20,881 nucleotides of DNA from JABDDM01 sp038240295. GTDB taxonomy: Bacteria > Bacteroidota > Ignavibacteria > Palsa-1295. Each line of letters starts with the position of its first letter. The first letter of the stretch is position 1. The notes under the pieces are model-generated. The model was not told the DNA's origin. It searched no databases and saw only the letters and a list, made by a program, of their open reading frames with translations. Location: contig JBBSDW010000044.1 of assembly GCA_038240295.1 (NCBI GenBank), positions 1 to 20,881 on the forward strand, given 5' to 3'. The translations under genes and the position numbers were made by a program. Of this stretch, positions 8,270-15,011 are shown one piece after another.

Positions 8270-9445
8270 ATGAAAATTCCACTCAGTTACAGTTTTCGAA
8301 ATCTCTGGACACGCAAGCTCACGACGATAATGACGATCGTCGGACTTGCACTCGTCGTCTTTGTGTTTTCAGCGATCCTGATGCTCGCGAATGGATTGGA
8401 AAAAACATTCGTTGGCACCGGCTCCGATCAAAATGCGATCGTGCTCAGACAATCGGCCGAGAGCGAAGCACTAAGCTCCGTCTCACTCGAAGAAGCTAAC
8501 ATTCTTTCGACGATGCCGGAAGTTGCGCTGGGTGCCGATGGCAAGCCGCTTATTACGAAAGAGATCGTTACGATGATCAATCTCCCAAAGCGCGGCGCGA
8601 GTGAGAACGACCTTTCGAACGTGATCGTACGCGGCGTCTCCGCAGCCGGGCTGGTGCTGCGACCTCAAATGAAGATCGTTGAAGGCCGAATGTTCAACTT
8701 CGGCGCTTCCGAGATCATTGTCTCGAAAGGAATTCAGCAGTCCTACACTGGGGTCGATATCGGAAGCATGGTGAAGTTCGGCGGTAGAAGCTGGAAGGTC
8801 GTCGGATTGTTCGATGCCGGCAAAACGGCATTTGCCTCTGAGATGTGGGCCGATAACGACCAGGTCCGTCAAGCCTTCAACAGGCAGGGCTTCGCAGTTG
8901 TCATCTTTCGATTGAAGGATAAAGAAGCGTTCGCTTCGATCAAGTCGAAGATCGCGGCTGACCCTCGACTGAACGAACTCAAAGTACTTCACGAACAGGA
9001 ATTCTACGCAGCCGAATCCGAAACGCTCGCAACGTTCATCCGCATTCTCGGACTCATGGTTACGATCATCTTTAGTTTTGGGGCAATGATCGGCGCGATG
9101 ATCACGATGTACGCGGCCGTCGCCAACCGGACGGTCGAGATCGGTACATTGCGTGCGCTCGGGTTCAGGCGTCGAAGTGTGATGTTCGCATTTTTGATCG
9201 AGTCGCTATTTCTCGCGCTCATCGGAGGCGTCGGAGGGTTGCTCATCGCATCGCTCATGCAGTTCGTAACGGTCTCAACGACAAACTTCACAACGTTCTC
9301 CGAGATCGCGTTCAGTTTCGAAATGTCGCCAAGGATCATCATCACGACGCTCATCTTCTCACTCGTAATGGGATTCGTCGGAGGCTTCCTTCCATCGTTC
9401 AGAGCAGCGAAGCTGAATATTATTAGTGCGCTCCGGTCGGCGTAA
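8270..9445 (+). CDS. ABC transporter permease with FtsX/MacB-type domains (second of two)
   Basis: A 391-residue protein with the same plan as its upstream neighbour: a transmembrane helix at about 17-40, a periplasmic MacB-like core to about residue 250, and helices at about 257-281, 304-330 and 355-375. ANRTVEIGTLRALGFRRRSV is the cytoplasmic coupling segment. The two permeases share architecture but clearly differ in sequence, so they are old paralogues rather than a recent tandem duplication. A weak AAAGAG lies 7 bases before the ATG. It is the last gene of the plus-strand operon; the hairpin at 9462-9500 starts 17 bp after its stop. Confidence 0.92.
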   Translation: MKIPLSYSFRNLWTRKLTTIMTIVGLALVVFVFSAILMLANGLEKTFVGTGSDQNAIVLRQSAESEALSSVSLEEANILSTMPEVALGADGKPLITKEIVTMINLPKRGASENDLSNVIVRGVSAAGLVLRPQMKIVEGRMFNFGASEIIVSKGIQQSYTGVDIGSMVKFGGRSWKVVGLFDAGKTAFASEMWADNDQVRQAFNRQGFAVVIFRLKDKEAFASIKSKIAADPRLNELKVLHEQEFYAAESETLATFIRILGLMVTIIFSFGAMIGAMITMYAAVANRTVEIGTLRALGFRRRSVMFAFLIESLFLALIGGVGGLLIASLMQFVTVSTTNFTTFSEIAFSFEMSPRIIITTLIFSLVMGFVGGFLPSFRAAKLNIISALRSA

Positions 9446-9461
9446 TCGTTGTAGCGAACTC

Positions 9462-9500
9462 CACAAAACGTAGCGCGAGCTTTTGCTTGCGCGTTTTGTG
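9462..9500. terminator. Hairpin after the ABC export operon, possible terminator
   Basis: CACAAAACG (9462-9470) pairs with CGTTTTGTG (9492-9500), and GCGAGC pairs with GCTTGC (one G-U pair) around a TTTT loop. It begins 17 bp after the last permease stop. There is no clean T-run afterwards, so termination is plausible but not certain. It also forms the left end of the inverted-repeat element at 9466-9619. Confidence 0.5.
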
Positions 9501-9619
9501 ATCGTTGCGACGAATCCATTCGAAGCAGTTAAGAATCGCAAGCTTCGACCCAATAACCGAAGGAAGCTAAAACGTTGAGCAGGTTTTAAGACAGTCTGTG
9601 TGAAGCTCGCGCTACGTTT
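9466..9619. repeat. 154-bp element bounded by 17-bp perfect inverted repeats
   Basis: AAACGTAGCGCGAGCTT (9466-9482) is the exact reverse complement of AAGCTCGCGCTACGTTT (9603-9619). The interior has no coding potential. It fills the convergent gap between the export operon and the HupE gene. It may be a REP-like or other palindromic intergenic element; its arms are unrelated to those of the 180-bp element at 2876-3055. Confidence 0.7.
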
Positions 9620-9628
9620 GGATTAGCC

Positions 9629-10204
9629 TTAGGGGTTCATTCCAAACATTCGGAACACAAGCAATACTCCACCAATTGCTGCGATCACCCTCGAGATCTC
9701 CGGCACGAGCAGATCTTCCTTGCCGAACTTCCTGACAAGCAGCATTAAGGGATAAACGCAGGCGATCACTGTTAACTGCCCGAGCTCGATGCCGATGTTG
9801 AATCCCATAATTGGACTCCAGATGTTTCCCATGCCGAGTTGCGCTTTGAGCAGGTCGGTTAGGTGACTGGAGAAACCGGCGCCATGAATAAGTCCGAAGG
9901 AGCCCGCAACGATCCATCGTCCGGATTTTACTTTTCGAACGATGTTTTCGATTCCGACATAAACGATCGAAAGCGCGATGAGCGATTCGGTAACGATCGG
10001 AGGCAGCGAGATGATACCTAGCGCACTTAGGATGAGCGTCGTGGAATGCGCAACGGTGAAGGCGGAGATAACCTTGAGCAGATCCTTCCACTTATGCGTA
10101 ACAATGATGAGTCCGAGCAAAAAGAGAAGATGATCGTAGCCCTCGATGATATGGAAGTATCCAATGCGCAGAAATGCGGAGAACGTCTCGTCAAAAAACG
10201 ACAT
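9629..10204 (-). CDS. HupE/UreJ-family membrane protein
   Basis: A 191-residue integral membrane protein of the HupE/UreJ_2 family. Some members are nickel or cobalt permeases linked to hydrogenase or urease, but many, especially in Bacteroidota, have no known substrate. Seen: HIIEGYDHLLFLL (H18, D24, H25), TVAHSTTL (H53), GLIHGAGF (H107) and FNIGIELGQ, with about six hydrophobic segments. The conserved histidines in membrane segments suit metal binding. It is the last gene of a three-gene operon, 11 bp after the DUF6702 gene. No hydrogenase, urease or nickel regulator is in the window, so a role in nickel supply is not supported by context. Confidence 0.9.
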   Translation of the reverse strand: MSFFDETFSAFLRIGYFHIIEGYDHLLFLLGLIIVTHKWKDLLKVISAFTVAHSTTLILSALGIISLPPIVTESLIALSIVYVGIENIVRKVKSGRWIVAGSFGLIHGAGFSSHLTDLLKAQLGMGNIWSPIMGFNIGIELGQLTVIACVYPLMLLVRKFGKEDLLVPEISRVIAAIGGVLLVFRMFGMNP

Positions 10205-10215
10205 GTGGCTGGTTA

Positions 10216-10764
10216 CTACGGATGAAAATAAAACGTTGGCGAGCCTTTGGTGAAGACGTGACTGATCTCCTGGCCAAAGCCTTTTATAACAAGTACATTC
10301 GTTTGATCGACATACTCTCGAAAGAGCAGGCGGCTATCTATCGTCAGTGAAGTAGGAGCACTTGCGAGCGCATAATTCAGCTCGAACGTAACGGATGCCT
10401 CTTCTTCCGTGCGCCGGTAAGTGGTAAGCGAAAGTTGTTGCGTGCCTGACCATGCGCGAAAATAGGCGGTCAGATAGCGAAGTTCAAGTGCGCGAAAATC
10501 CTCCGAGTTCATCCCCGCATATCCGCCTGCATGCCAGTTATTGAGTGCACGCAAAAAGTCATCTTTGTAAAGCGTGAGCTTTGCGCTGAATGTTGTTTTC
10601 GCGAGTTCGGCGCGGCCAAAGCTAATGTGGATGTCGTGAAACATCGCGCGCGTTTGGTCCGTCGGCGCTGTGCAAATTAGCGAGCTCGTAATGATACAAC
10701 CCGCGACTATTCGTAAAGCAAATGCGCGCAAGCTGAAGCTGCGCGCGAGCGACCTCTCGATCAC
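10216..10764 (-). CDS. DUF6702-family exported protein
   Basis: A 182-residue protein matching the pattern of DUF6702 proteins of Bacteroidota: HDIHISFGRAEL near residue 43, LTLYKDDFLRALNN, SVTFELNY, then a final segment with LLFREYVDQTNVLVI. Family function is unknown. The N-terminus (about 1-40) is basic then hydrophobic and probably an export signal; VAGC resembles a lipobox but sits in a short, arginine-interrupted segment, so lipoprotein status is uncertain. The start is GTG, and its GTGA overlaps the stop of the TPR gene. GAAGG lies 6 bases before it. An ATG at residue 41 is possible but would remove the signal. It sits between the TPR and HupE genes. Confidence 0.78.
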   Translation of the reverse strand: MIERSLARSFSLRAFALRIVAGCIITSSLICTAPTDQTRAMFHDIHISFGRAELAKTTFSAKLTLYKDDFLRALNNWHAGGYAGMNSEDFRALELRYLTAYFRAWSGTQQLSLTTYRRTEEEASVTFELNYALASAPTSLTIDSRLLFREYVDQTNVLVIKGFGQEISHVFTKGSPTFYFHP

Positions 10765-12116
10765 TTTGTGCCTTCGAGAGATGCTACCGGCATGAGCAAA
10801 CTGCGAAGCTTCTTCGCGCCTGCAAGCGATGCCGGATTCAGATAAGGGGTCTCGTCGAACGCCGTTTTGATCTCACGTGCTGCTTCGTCTTTATGGCCCA
10901 ACGCCGATTGGATCATTGCCGCATGATAGTGGAGTAAGCCATTCTGTGTGTTGAGCCGCATTGCCTGCGTGATGATAGGCAGAGCATCCTGCGACTTTCC
11001 ATTTGCATAAAGCGCCCATGCATAGGTATCGAGCGCATCGATGTTACTTGGGCGCTTCTCGTATTCCGTCTTCGCGCGAGTGAGTGCCTCCGGAAGCTGA
11101 AGATTGTGATTGAGAAGAAACGCCGCCAATTCGCGATCGACGTTCCAACCGCCTTCCTCATGAAGCTTGAACGCATCGAGGGCTTTGTCATCCATTGCTT
11201 TTTCTGCCTGCGCGTCACCTGTCGCGTGATAAATATCTGCGAGCTGCTCGATGAAGATATGCTCCGGAGAAAGCTGGCTTGCTTTGACCAGCAGTTCGGT
11301 GGCAGTGGGATAGTCCCCTTTATCGGCGGCGACCTGTGCGAGGCCGCTCATTGCAAAGGCATAGCTTGGGCGCTCTTCAAGAATGCCGCTGTAAATATGT
11401 TCGGCATTGGGGAGGTCGCCCTCGCCAAGAAAAATATTTGCGAGATTATACAGCGCCCACTCACGATTCTCCTGACCATAGAGTCCGGCATCGGCCGCCA
11501 TCTTCATCGCCTGGATTGCACCTGGGCGATCACCATTGATCTCGCGAAGATAGGATGCGCGAGCATAACTCCGCAGATCGGGGCGCAAGTGCATCATGCT
11601 ATCGACATCGCTTGCCGCCTGCGGATAATGGCCTAACTCCACATCGGCATCGCAAAGCACTCCATAGGCAAATGAGCTATACGGGTTTTGTGCGATGGCG
11701 TTCGAAGCAAGATCGTGGGCCTTCTGAAATTGATGAAGCGTCATTTCCATCGAGGCCTTGAGGATCATCGGATCGAAGCTTTTCGGATCGATCTTAAGCG
11801 CTGCGTCGAGTACGTTACCTGCGATCGGGAGATATTGATGATGTTTCCCAGTGACGCGCGCTTCTTGTAGATAGATCTGTGCCACCTCGACATAATCTTT
11901 GATCGATTGGGGATGCTGCTTCAGGTCGTCCCGAAATTTCGTAAGCGTAGCCTGCGCCTTAATGAATTCGGGCGATGGGGTCGTCTCGCCTGCCCTCGGC
12001 GAAAGATCGGGCATCGAGAGCGTCGTTTCCTGCGCCGGTTTACGCATGAAGATGAAAGCCGTCGCGCTCACGGCAATGAGTAAGAGTCCGACAATAAGTA
12101 ACGTCTTCTTTGACAT
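10761..12116 (-). CDS. Membrane-anchored TPR-repeat protein
   Basis: A 451-residue protein with an N-terminal transmembrane anchor or uncleaved signal (SKKTLLIVGLLLIAVSATAF) and then a mostly helical region with many tetratricopeptide repeats. Clear examples are WALYNLANIFLGEGDLPNAEHIYSGIL, AMSGLAQVAADKGDYPTATELL, YAWALYANGKSQDALPIITQAM and YHAAMIQSALGHKDEAAREI (each cut here to its core). The ATG at 12116 is preferred over an in-frame TTG at 12155, which adds 13 unconvincing residues before the membrane segment. The TPR array would face the periplasm as a protein-binding scaffold. It heads the operon with the DUF6702 and HupE genes, with a 4-bp overlap to the former, implying a shared complex or process. 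No enzymatic domain was seen. Confidence 0.88.
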   Translation of the reverse strand: MSKKTLLIVGLLLIAVSATAFIFMRKPAQETTLSMPDLSPRAGETTPSPEFIKAQATLTKFRDDLKQHPQSIKDYVEVAQIYLQEARVTGKHHQYLPIAGNVLDAALKIDPKSFDPMILKASMEMTLHQFQKAHDLASNAIAQNPYSSFAYGVLCDADVELGHYPQAASDVDSMMHLRPDLRSYARASYLREINGDRPGAIQAMKMAADAGLYGQENREWALYNLANIFLGEGDLPNAEHIYSGILEERPSYAFAMSGLAQVAADKGDYPTATELLVKASQLSPEHIFIEQLADIYHATGDAQAEKAMDDKALDAFKLHEEGGWNVDRELAAFLLNHNLQLPEALTRAKTEYEKRPSNIDALDTYAWALYANGKSQDALPIITQAMRLNTQNGLLHYHAAMIQSALGHKDEAAREIKTAFDETPYLNPASLAGAKKLRSLLMPVASLEGTK

Positions 12117-12235
12117 CGAGTTGTGGGGTTTGAAAATTTCCTTCAGTTCACGCAATATACACGGGAATTGGCGAAATTGGATTGCATGAGTTTATGCACT
12201 TATGCTTCTTTCCGAACGCTGGAAAACGTATATTC

Positions 12236-12455
12236 GTGGCCGTGAAACGCACGATCGGTCATCGGGATCTCCGTAGCGCGGATTATCCGCGACTCAAAAA
12301 GGCGATCGAGAAGGTTTCCCAGGATCTGCTCATCGCACATGTTAGCAGAAGCCGAGCGATTCGTGATCGAACTCGGCAAGGAAGCACTGATGGAAAATGG
12401 CGACTGGTTGCTCACGCATCGCGGTCGTCCGATCGAAGTGCCGAAAGGCGCATAA
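12236..12455 (+). pseudogene. Possible frameshifted small gene remnant
   Basis: One plus frame reads a protein-like stretch (DYPRLKKAIEKVSQDLLIAH) up to about 12340. A +1 change of frame there continues as LAEAERFVIELGKEALMENG and then DWLLTHRGRPIEVPKGA before TAA at 12453-12455. The second part can also be read alone from ATG 12339 (38 codons). Both halves look charged and helical like real protein, unlike the rest of their frames. I do not recognise a family. It could be a decayed gene, a sequencing indel, a real 38-residue protein or chance. Confidence 0.2.
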
Positions 12456-12482
12456 AAAAAGGAGCAGTATCTGTTGCTCCTT
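12454..12482 (-). terminator. Rho-independent terminator of the 79-residue protein gene
   Basis: On the minus strand, AAGGAGCA-ACAGATAC-TGCTCCTT followed by a run of seven T. The stem is 8 bp (12459-12466 with 12475-12482), beginning 15 bp past the stop at 12498. Textbook form. Confidence 0.9.
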
Positions 12483-12497
12483 AAACGACGTCAATCC

Positions 12498-12737
12498 TTA
12501 CGACATCTTGTGGTGACTTCCGCCCTTGTGGCCACCTTTGCGTTCCGGCACATGGTCCTCCGATTTCCCTCGACCCGATCCACTTTTCTTGCCTCGGTAC
12601 GCTGTTGCGTTGACCGTGGCCCATGCCCGGCCTTCCGATTCCTTCTTGCTTACTCCTTTTTTCTCATAGCCTTCTTCGATATGTTCGGCCTGACGTTTTT
12701 GCTTGTCTGTATAGGATGATTTGTCTCCACGTGGCAT
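12498..12737 (-). CDS. Small basic hydrophilic protein (MPRGDKSSYTDKQ-type), stress-associated
   Basis: A 79-residue protein starting MPRGDKSSYTDKQKRQAEHI and continuing with GYEKKGVSKKESEGRAWATVN, then a Gly/Lys/His-rich tail (GKKSGSGRGK, ERKGGHKGGSHHKMS). This type is widespread as a small hypothetical protein, sometimes labelled plasmid stabilization protein; I know of no proven function. ATG 12737 is chosen because GGAG lies 5 bases upstream and homologues begin MPRGDK; the frame runs further 5' but that part is not protein-like. The core (about 7-45) looks helical, while the tail is probably disordered and could bind nucleic acid. A terminator upstream (12807-12847) implies its own promoter, and another follows it. 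Confidence 0.8.
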   Translation of the reverse strand: MPRGDKSSYTDKQKRQAEHIEEGYEKKGVSKKESEGRAWATVNATAYRGKKSGSGRGKSEDHVPERKGGHKGGSHHKMS

Positions 12738-12806
12738 AAATACTCCTACACCGAAAAATAAATTCAAAGCTCGCGCCATAACTTTCGCAACATGGTCGAA
12801 CTCGAT

Positions 12807-12847
12807 AAAAAATGCCGCACCCCGCCAAGATGGATAAGGGTGCAGCA
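12807..12847 (-). terminator. Rho-independent terminator after the KGG-domain gene
   Basis: On the minus strand, TGCTGCACCC (12838-12847) pairs with GGGTGCGGCA (12813-12822) with one mismatch across a 15-base loop, followed by six T (12807-12812). It starts 48 bp after the KGG gene stop and separates that transcript from the 79-residue protein gene. Confidence 0.8.
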
Positions 12848-12894
12848 CAATTAGTTGAGTGCTGGTAGAATTTACCGCTACATGTATCCCGCGA

Positions 12895-13203
12895 CTACAC
12901 GATTCCCGGATGTGAGCCTCCCTCCATGCTTCGACTGCCCGTGCGAAGGATATCGCCATCTTCACGCACGCTGCCGATCTGCATTTCGCTGGCGGGTGCA
13001 AAGCCTTCGATCGGATCATTGTCATGGTCGGTCGAGTTCGTCCCTCGCTTTTCGCCGCCTTTTCTGCCTGCGGCGCGCGCTTCGTCGGAGCTCCACTCGT
13101 GAGCAGTTCCCTTGACATGTGCTGCGCGACCACCTTTGCTTGCTATTTCGCGTTGCTTTGCATTATCCATCGAGGCAAAGCCGCGGCTACTTGTATTCCC
13201 CAT
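12895..13203 (-). CDS. KGG-domain stress-induced protein (YciG/con-10 type)
   Basis: A 102-residue hydrophilic protein with the recognisable core RGFASMDNAKQREIASKGG, RAAHVKG, then SSDEARAAGRKGGEKRG. The KGG tripeptides are at 23-25 and 48-50. Family members such as E. coli YciG and fungal con-10 are linked to stress, stationary phase or conidiation; the molecular role is unclear. Residues 55-102 are an acidic/glycine-containing tail without a known domain. The ATG is preceded by AAGGA at 4 bases. The upstream S/G/Q-rich gene ends 29 bp before, so the two are probably co-transcribed; a terminator follows 48 bp downstream. Confidence 0.9.
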   Translation of the reverse strand: MGNTSSRGFASMDNAKQREIASKGGRAAHVKGTAHEWSSDEARAAGRKGGEKRGTNSTDHDNDPIEGFAPASEMQIGSVREDGDILRTGSRSMEGGSHPGIV

Positions 13204-13232
13204 TTCTTCCTTCGCTATATATGGTGAGTGGA

Positions 13233-13538
13233 TTAGCGGCTGGAATTGCTACCCGTGTTGCCAGAGTTGCCGCCTGATCGACCGGACTGACCCGAGCTCT
13301 GCCCACCTGAGTTAGACGCCGCCGACCCGCCGCTCTGTCCAGCGCGCTCTGCTGCTGATTGTGAGCTTGACTGCCCACTCTTCTGAGAGCCGCCTTGGTT
13401 CGATTGTGAACCGCCGCCTGACTTTGATCCACCCTTTTGGTCGGTGGCATTCATCGGCTTGTCCTGATTCTGCTGATTTTGGTCGTTATGACCCTCTGAC
13501 TTATTCGGATTCTGGGTCTGATTGGAATTGTTTGACAT
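13233..13538 (-). CDS. Low-complexity Ser/Gly/Gln/Asn-rich protein
   Basis: A 101-residue protein composed almost wholly of S, G, Q, N, with some K, D and A. Residues 1-30 are N/Q/D-rich, residues 35-37 are KGG in DQKGGSKSGGG, and the rest repeats SGQ/SGG/GNS-like units. There is no hydrophobic core, signal or membrane segment, so it should be intrinsically disordered and cytoplasmic. The ATG has a good ribosome binding site (GAGG, 7 bases away), which supports a real gene. It precedes the KGG-domain gene by 29 bp. By composition it resembles hydrophilin-like desiccation or stress proteins, but that is an inference from composition only. Confidence 0.65.
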   Translation of the reverse strand: MSNNSNQTQNPNKSEGHNDQNQQNQDKPMNATDQKGGSKSGGGSQSNQGGSQKSGQSSSQSAAERAGQSGGSAASNSGGQSSGQSGRSGGNSGNTGSNSSR

Positions 13539-13897
13539 GGTGTTACCTCGAAATTGCTGTGATTGATTGATCTCGATAAGAGAGAGTTCGCCGCAGTACC
13601 AATGCTTAATCCTTCAAACCACTAATCCACAATGGCAATTAAAGCCATCTCGGCGTTAGCTCGCTCGACGTTCAGGAATCGATGCTGCTTTCAAACTCAT
13701 GTTGTGCAGAGGGTTACAACAATGAATGTGCCTAATGGAACGACTTGCGTGAGGTAGCGCGAATTGACGGTTTCTTTTGAAAGCCAGTTCCAGCAGCCGT
13801 TTAGGCTGAAATACCTTTTTGCAGATTGCACTTCAGCGTTAGATACTGCTGAGCTATTTGGCTTGCCTGATGCTTCGGCTGCTCATCTATTCGAGAG
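13539..13897. other. Intergenic region upstream of the small-protein cassette
   Basis: A 359-bp gap with no credible gene. It should contain the promoter for the S/G/Q-rich and KGG genes and the 3' end of the PorV/PorQ-family transcript. The only structure seen is a short hairpin CAGCC-GTTTA-GGCTG (13794-13808) without a proper T-run. Confidence 0.5.
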
Positions 13898-14929
13898 CTA
13901 ATAGAACGCGATGCCAACACCGAGACGGTGCAATGGTTGGAAAGCGAGGCCGAGCGAGTTGAACGAATAATCAAATTGATATCGCTTTACAACGATACCT
14001 GCACCGAGAGAAAACCCTGCGAGGCCTGAGCCGGTAGGAAGTTTAAGATCCTGCCGCTTTTGATTTTCATAGCCAACGCGCAAACGCAAAATTTTTCCGA
14101 TGGCAAACTCACCGCCAAAACTGAAATCGTTTAGTGCGAAGAAAAAATTATGGCCTTCGAGATCGCGCGTCAAATTGTGAAACGACAGATGCACGGTAAG
14201 TGGCAAACGCTCCAGCTTTTTTGAAAACCCGACGGTAAGGTCGAACGGAAGAGCTTCCTGTACGCCCGCATACGTTTTGAGTTGCGTGCCGATATTAAGC
14301 GCCGAAACGCCAAACGTCATCAAGGCCGGCTTGAACTCGTAATAAAGTCCCGCGTCAGCCGCAATTCCAGTAGAGCTATAATTAGCGACCGATGAGCCGC
14401 TCACCAGGCTCGAAGAGATGAACTTCACCGCTACACCATAATGGACGTTATGCGGTGCAACATTTGAATATCCGACGGACAGCGCGAGCTCGCGCGCACC
14501 GAAATCGCTCGTCGCAAGTCCGCGAGTATCATAGCCCTGGAATGTTCCGTAGTCGATATATTGGACACCCGCACCGATCGAACCGTTGCTGTCGGCGAGC
14601 GTCTGATCGTAGGAGATATAGCCTTCGTTGATGTCGAGAATATATTTCGTAAACCCGAATCCGATAGCGCGCTCAACCGGCAGCGTGTCGCCTTGCGTGA
14701 GTGTTGAGAGCGTCGCGGGATTCGAAAAAAAGGCGTTCGGATCGTTCTTCATCGCGACGAATGCATTGCCCAGACCGGCGGCGCGAGGATTCGTGACGAC
14801 ATTCAAAAAATCATAGACGTGCGCACGCCCCGACGTGTTCGATTGATCCTGCGCGAAGGCCTGATCCGAACACAGACACGAAAGCATGAATGCAAGCACG
14901 AAGAAAGGACCAATTACGCGATTCAGCAT
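13898..14929 (-). CDS. PorV/PorQ-family outer-membrane beta-barrel protein (type IX secretion associated, PorQ-like)
   Basis: A 343-residue protein with signal peptide MLNRVIGPFFVLAFMLSCLC... ending AFAQ. The mature N-terminus (VYDFLNVVTNPRAAGLGNAF, followed by DPNAFFSNPATLSTL) is the hallmark of the PorV/PorQ/FadL-like T9SS family. The rest is a series of amphipathic strands ending GVGIAFY, with a terminal aromatic residue as in outer-membrane barrels. The length and the YDFLN-type start favour PorQ over PorV (usually longer). ATG 14929 is chosen over a TTG 9 bp upstream. Known PorV acts in T9SS cargo handover with PorU; PorQ's role is less clear. No PorU, PorZ or gliding genes lie nearby, but a T9SS cargo is encoded at the left of the window. 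Confidence 0.82.
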   Translation of the reverse strand: MLNRVIGPFFVLAFMLSCLCSDQAFAQDQSNTSGRAHVYDFLNVVTNPRAAGLGNAFVAMKNDPNAFFSNPATLSTLTQGDTLPVERAIGFGFTKYILDINEGYISYDQTLADSNGSIGAGVQYIDYGTFQGYDTRGLATSDFGARELALSVGYSNVAPHNVHYGVAVKFISSSLVSGSSVANYSSTGIAADAGLYYEFKPALMTFGVSALNIGTQLKTYAGVQEALPFDLTVGFSKKLERLPLTVHLSFHNLTRDLEGHNFFFALNDFSFGGEFAIGKILRLRVGYENQKRQDLKLPTGSGLAGFSLGAGIVVKRYQFDYSFNSLGLAFQPLHRLGVGIAFY

Positions 14930-15011
14930 TTTTGACAACGCGAGTGATGAAAGAAATTCTGCACTAACCGAGAGGTGACGAAATTTGCACTAAGCCAACG
15001 AAACATTCCTG

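Larger units (their letters stand above)
12117..12497. other. Intergenic region upstream of the TPR operon
   Basis: A 381-bp interval holding the presumed promoter of the minus-strand TPR operon, a possible frameshifted plus-strand coding remnant (12236-12455) and the terminator of the adjacent small-protein gene (12454-12482). No promoter could be assigned with confidence. Confidence 0.5.

Noticed and set aside
12117..12155. TTG start giving a 464-residue TPR protein
   Set aside because: It adds 13 residues before a normal membrane anchor; the ATG at 12116 starts directly with a typical lysine-rich n-region.
12738..13133. Longer frame of the 79-residue protein extending upstream
   Set aside because: The extra 132 residues are antisense-like, cross the KGG gene in another frame and a terminator hairpin; homologues start at MPRGDK.
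13187..13450. Arg/Ala-rich frame overlapping the S/G/Q-rich gene
   Set aside because: Alternative-frame reading of a low-complexity sequence; it lacks a ribosome binding site, while the S/G/Q-rich frame has a good one.
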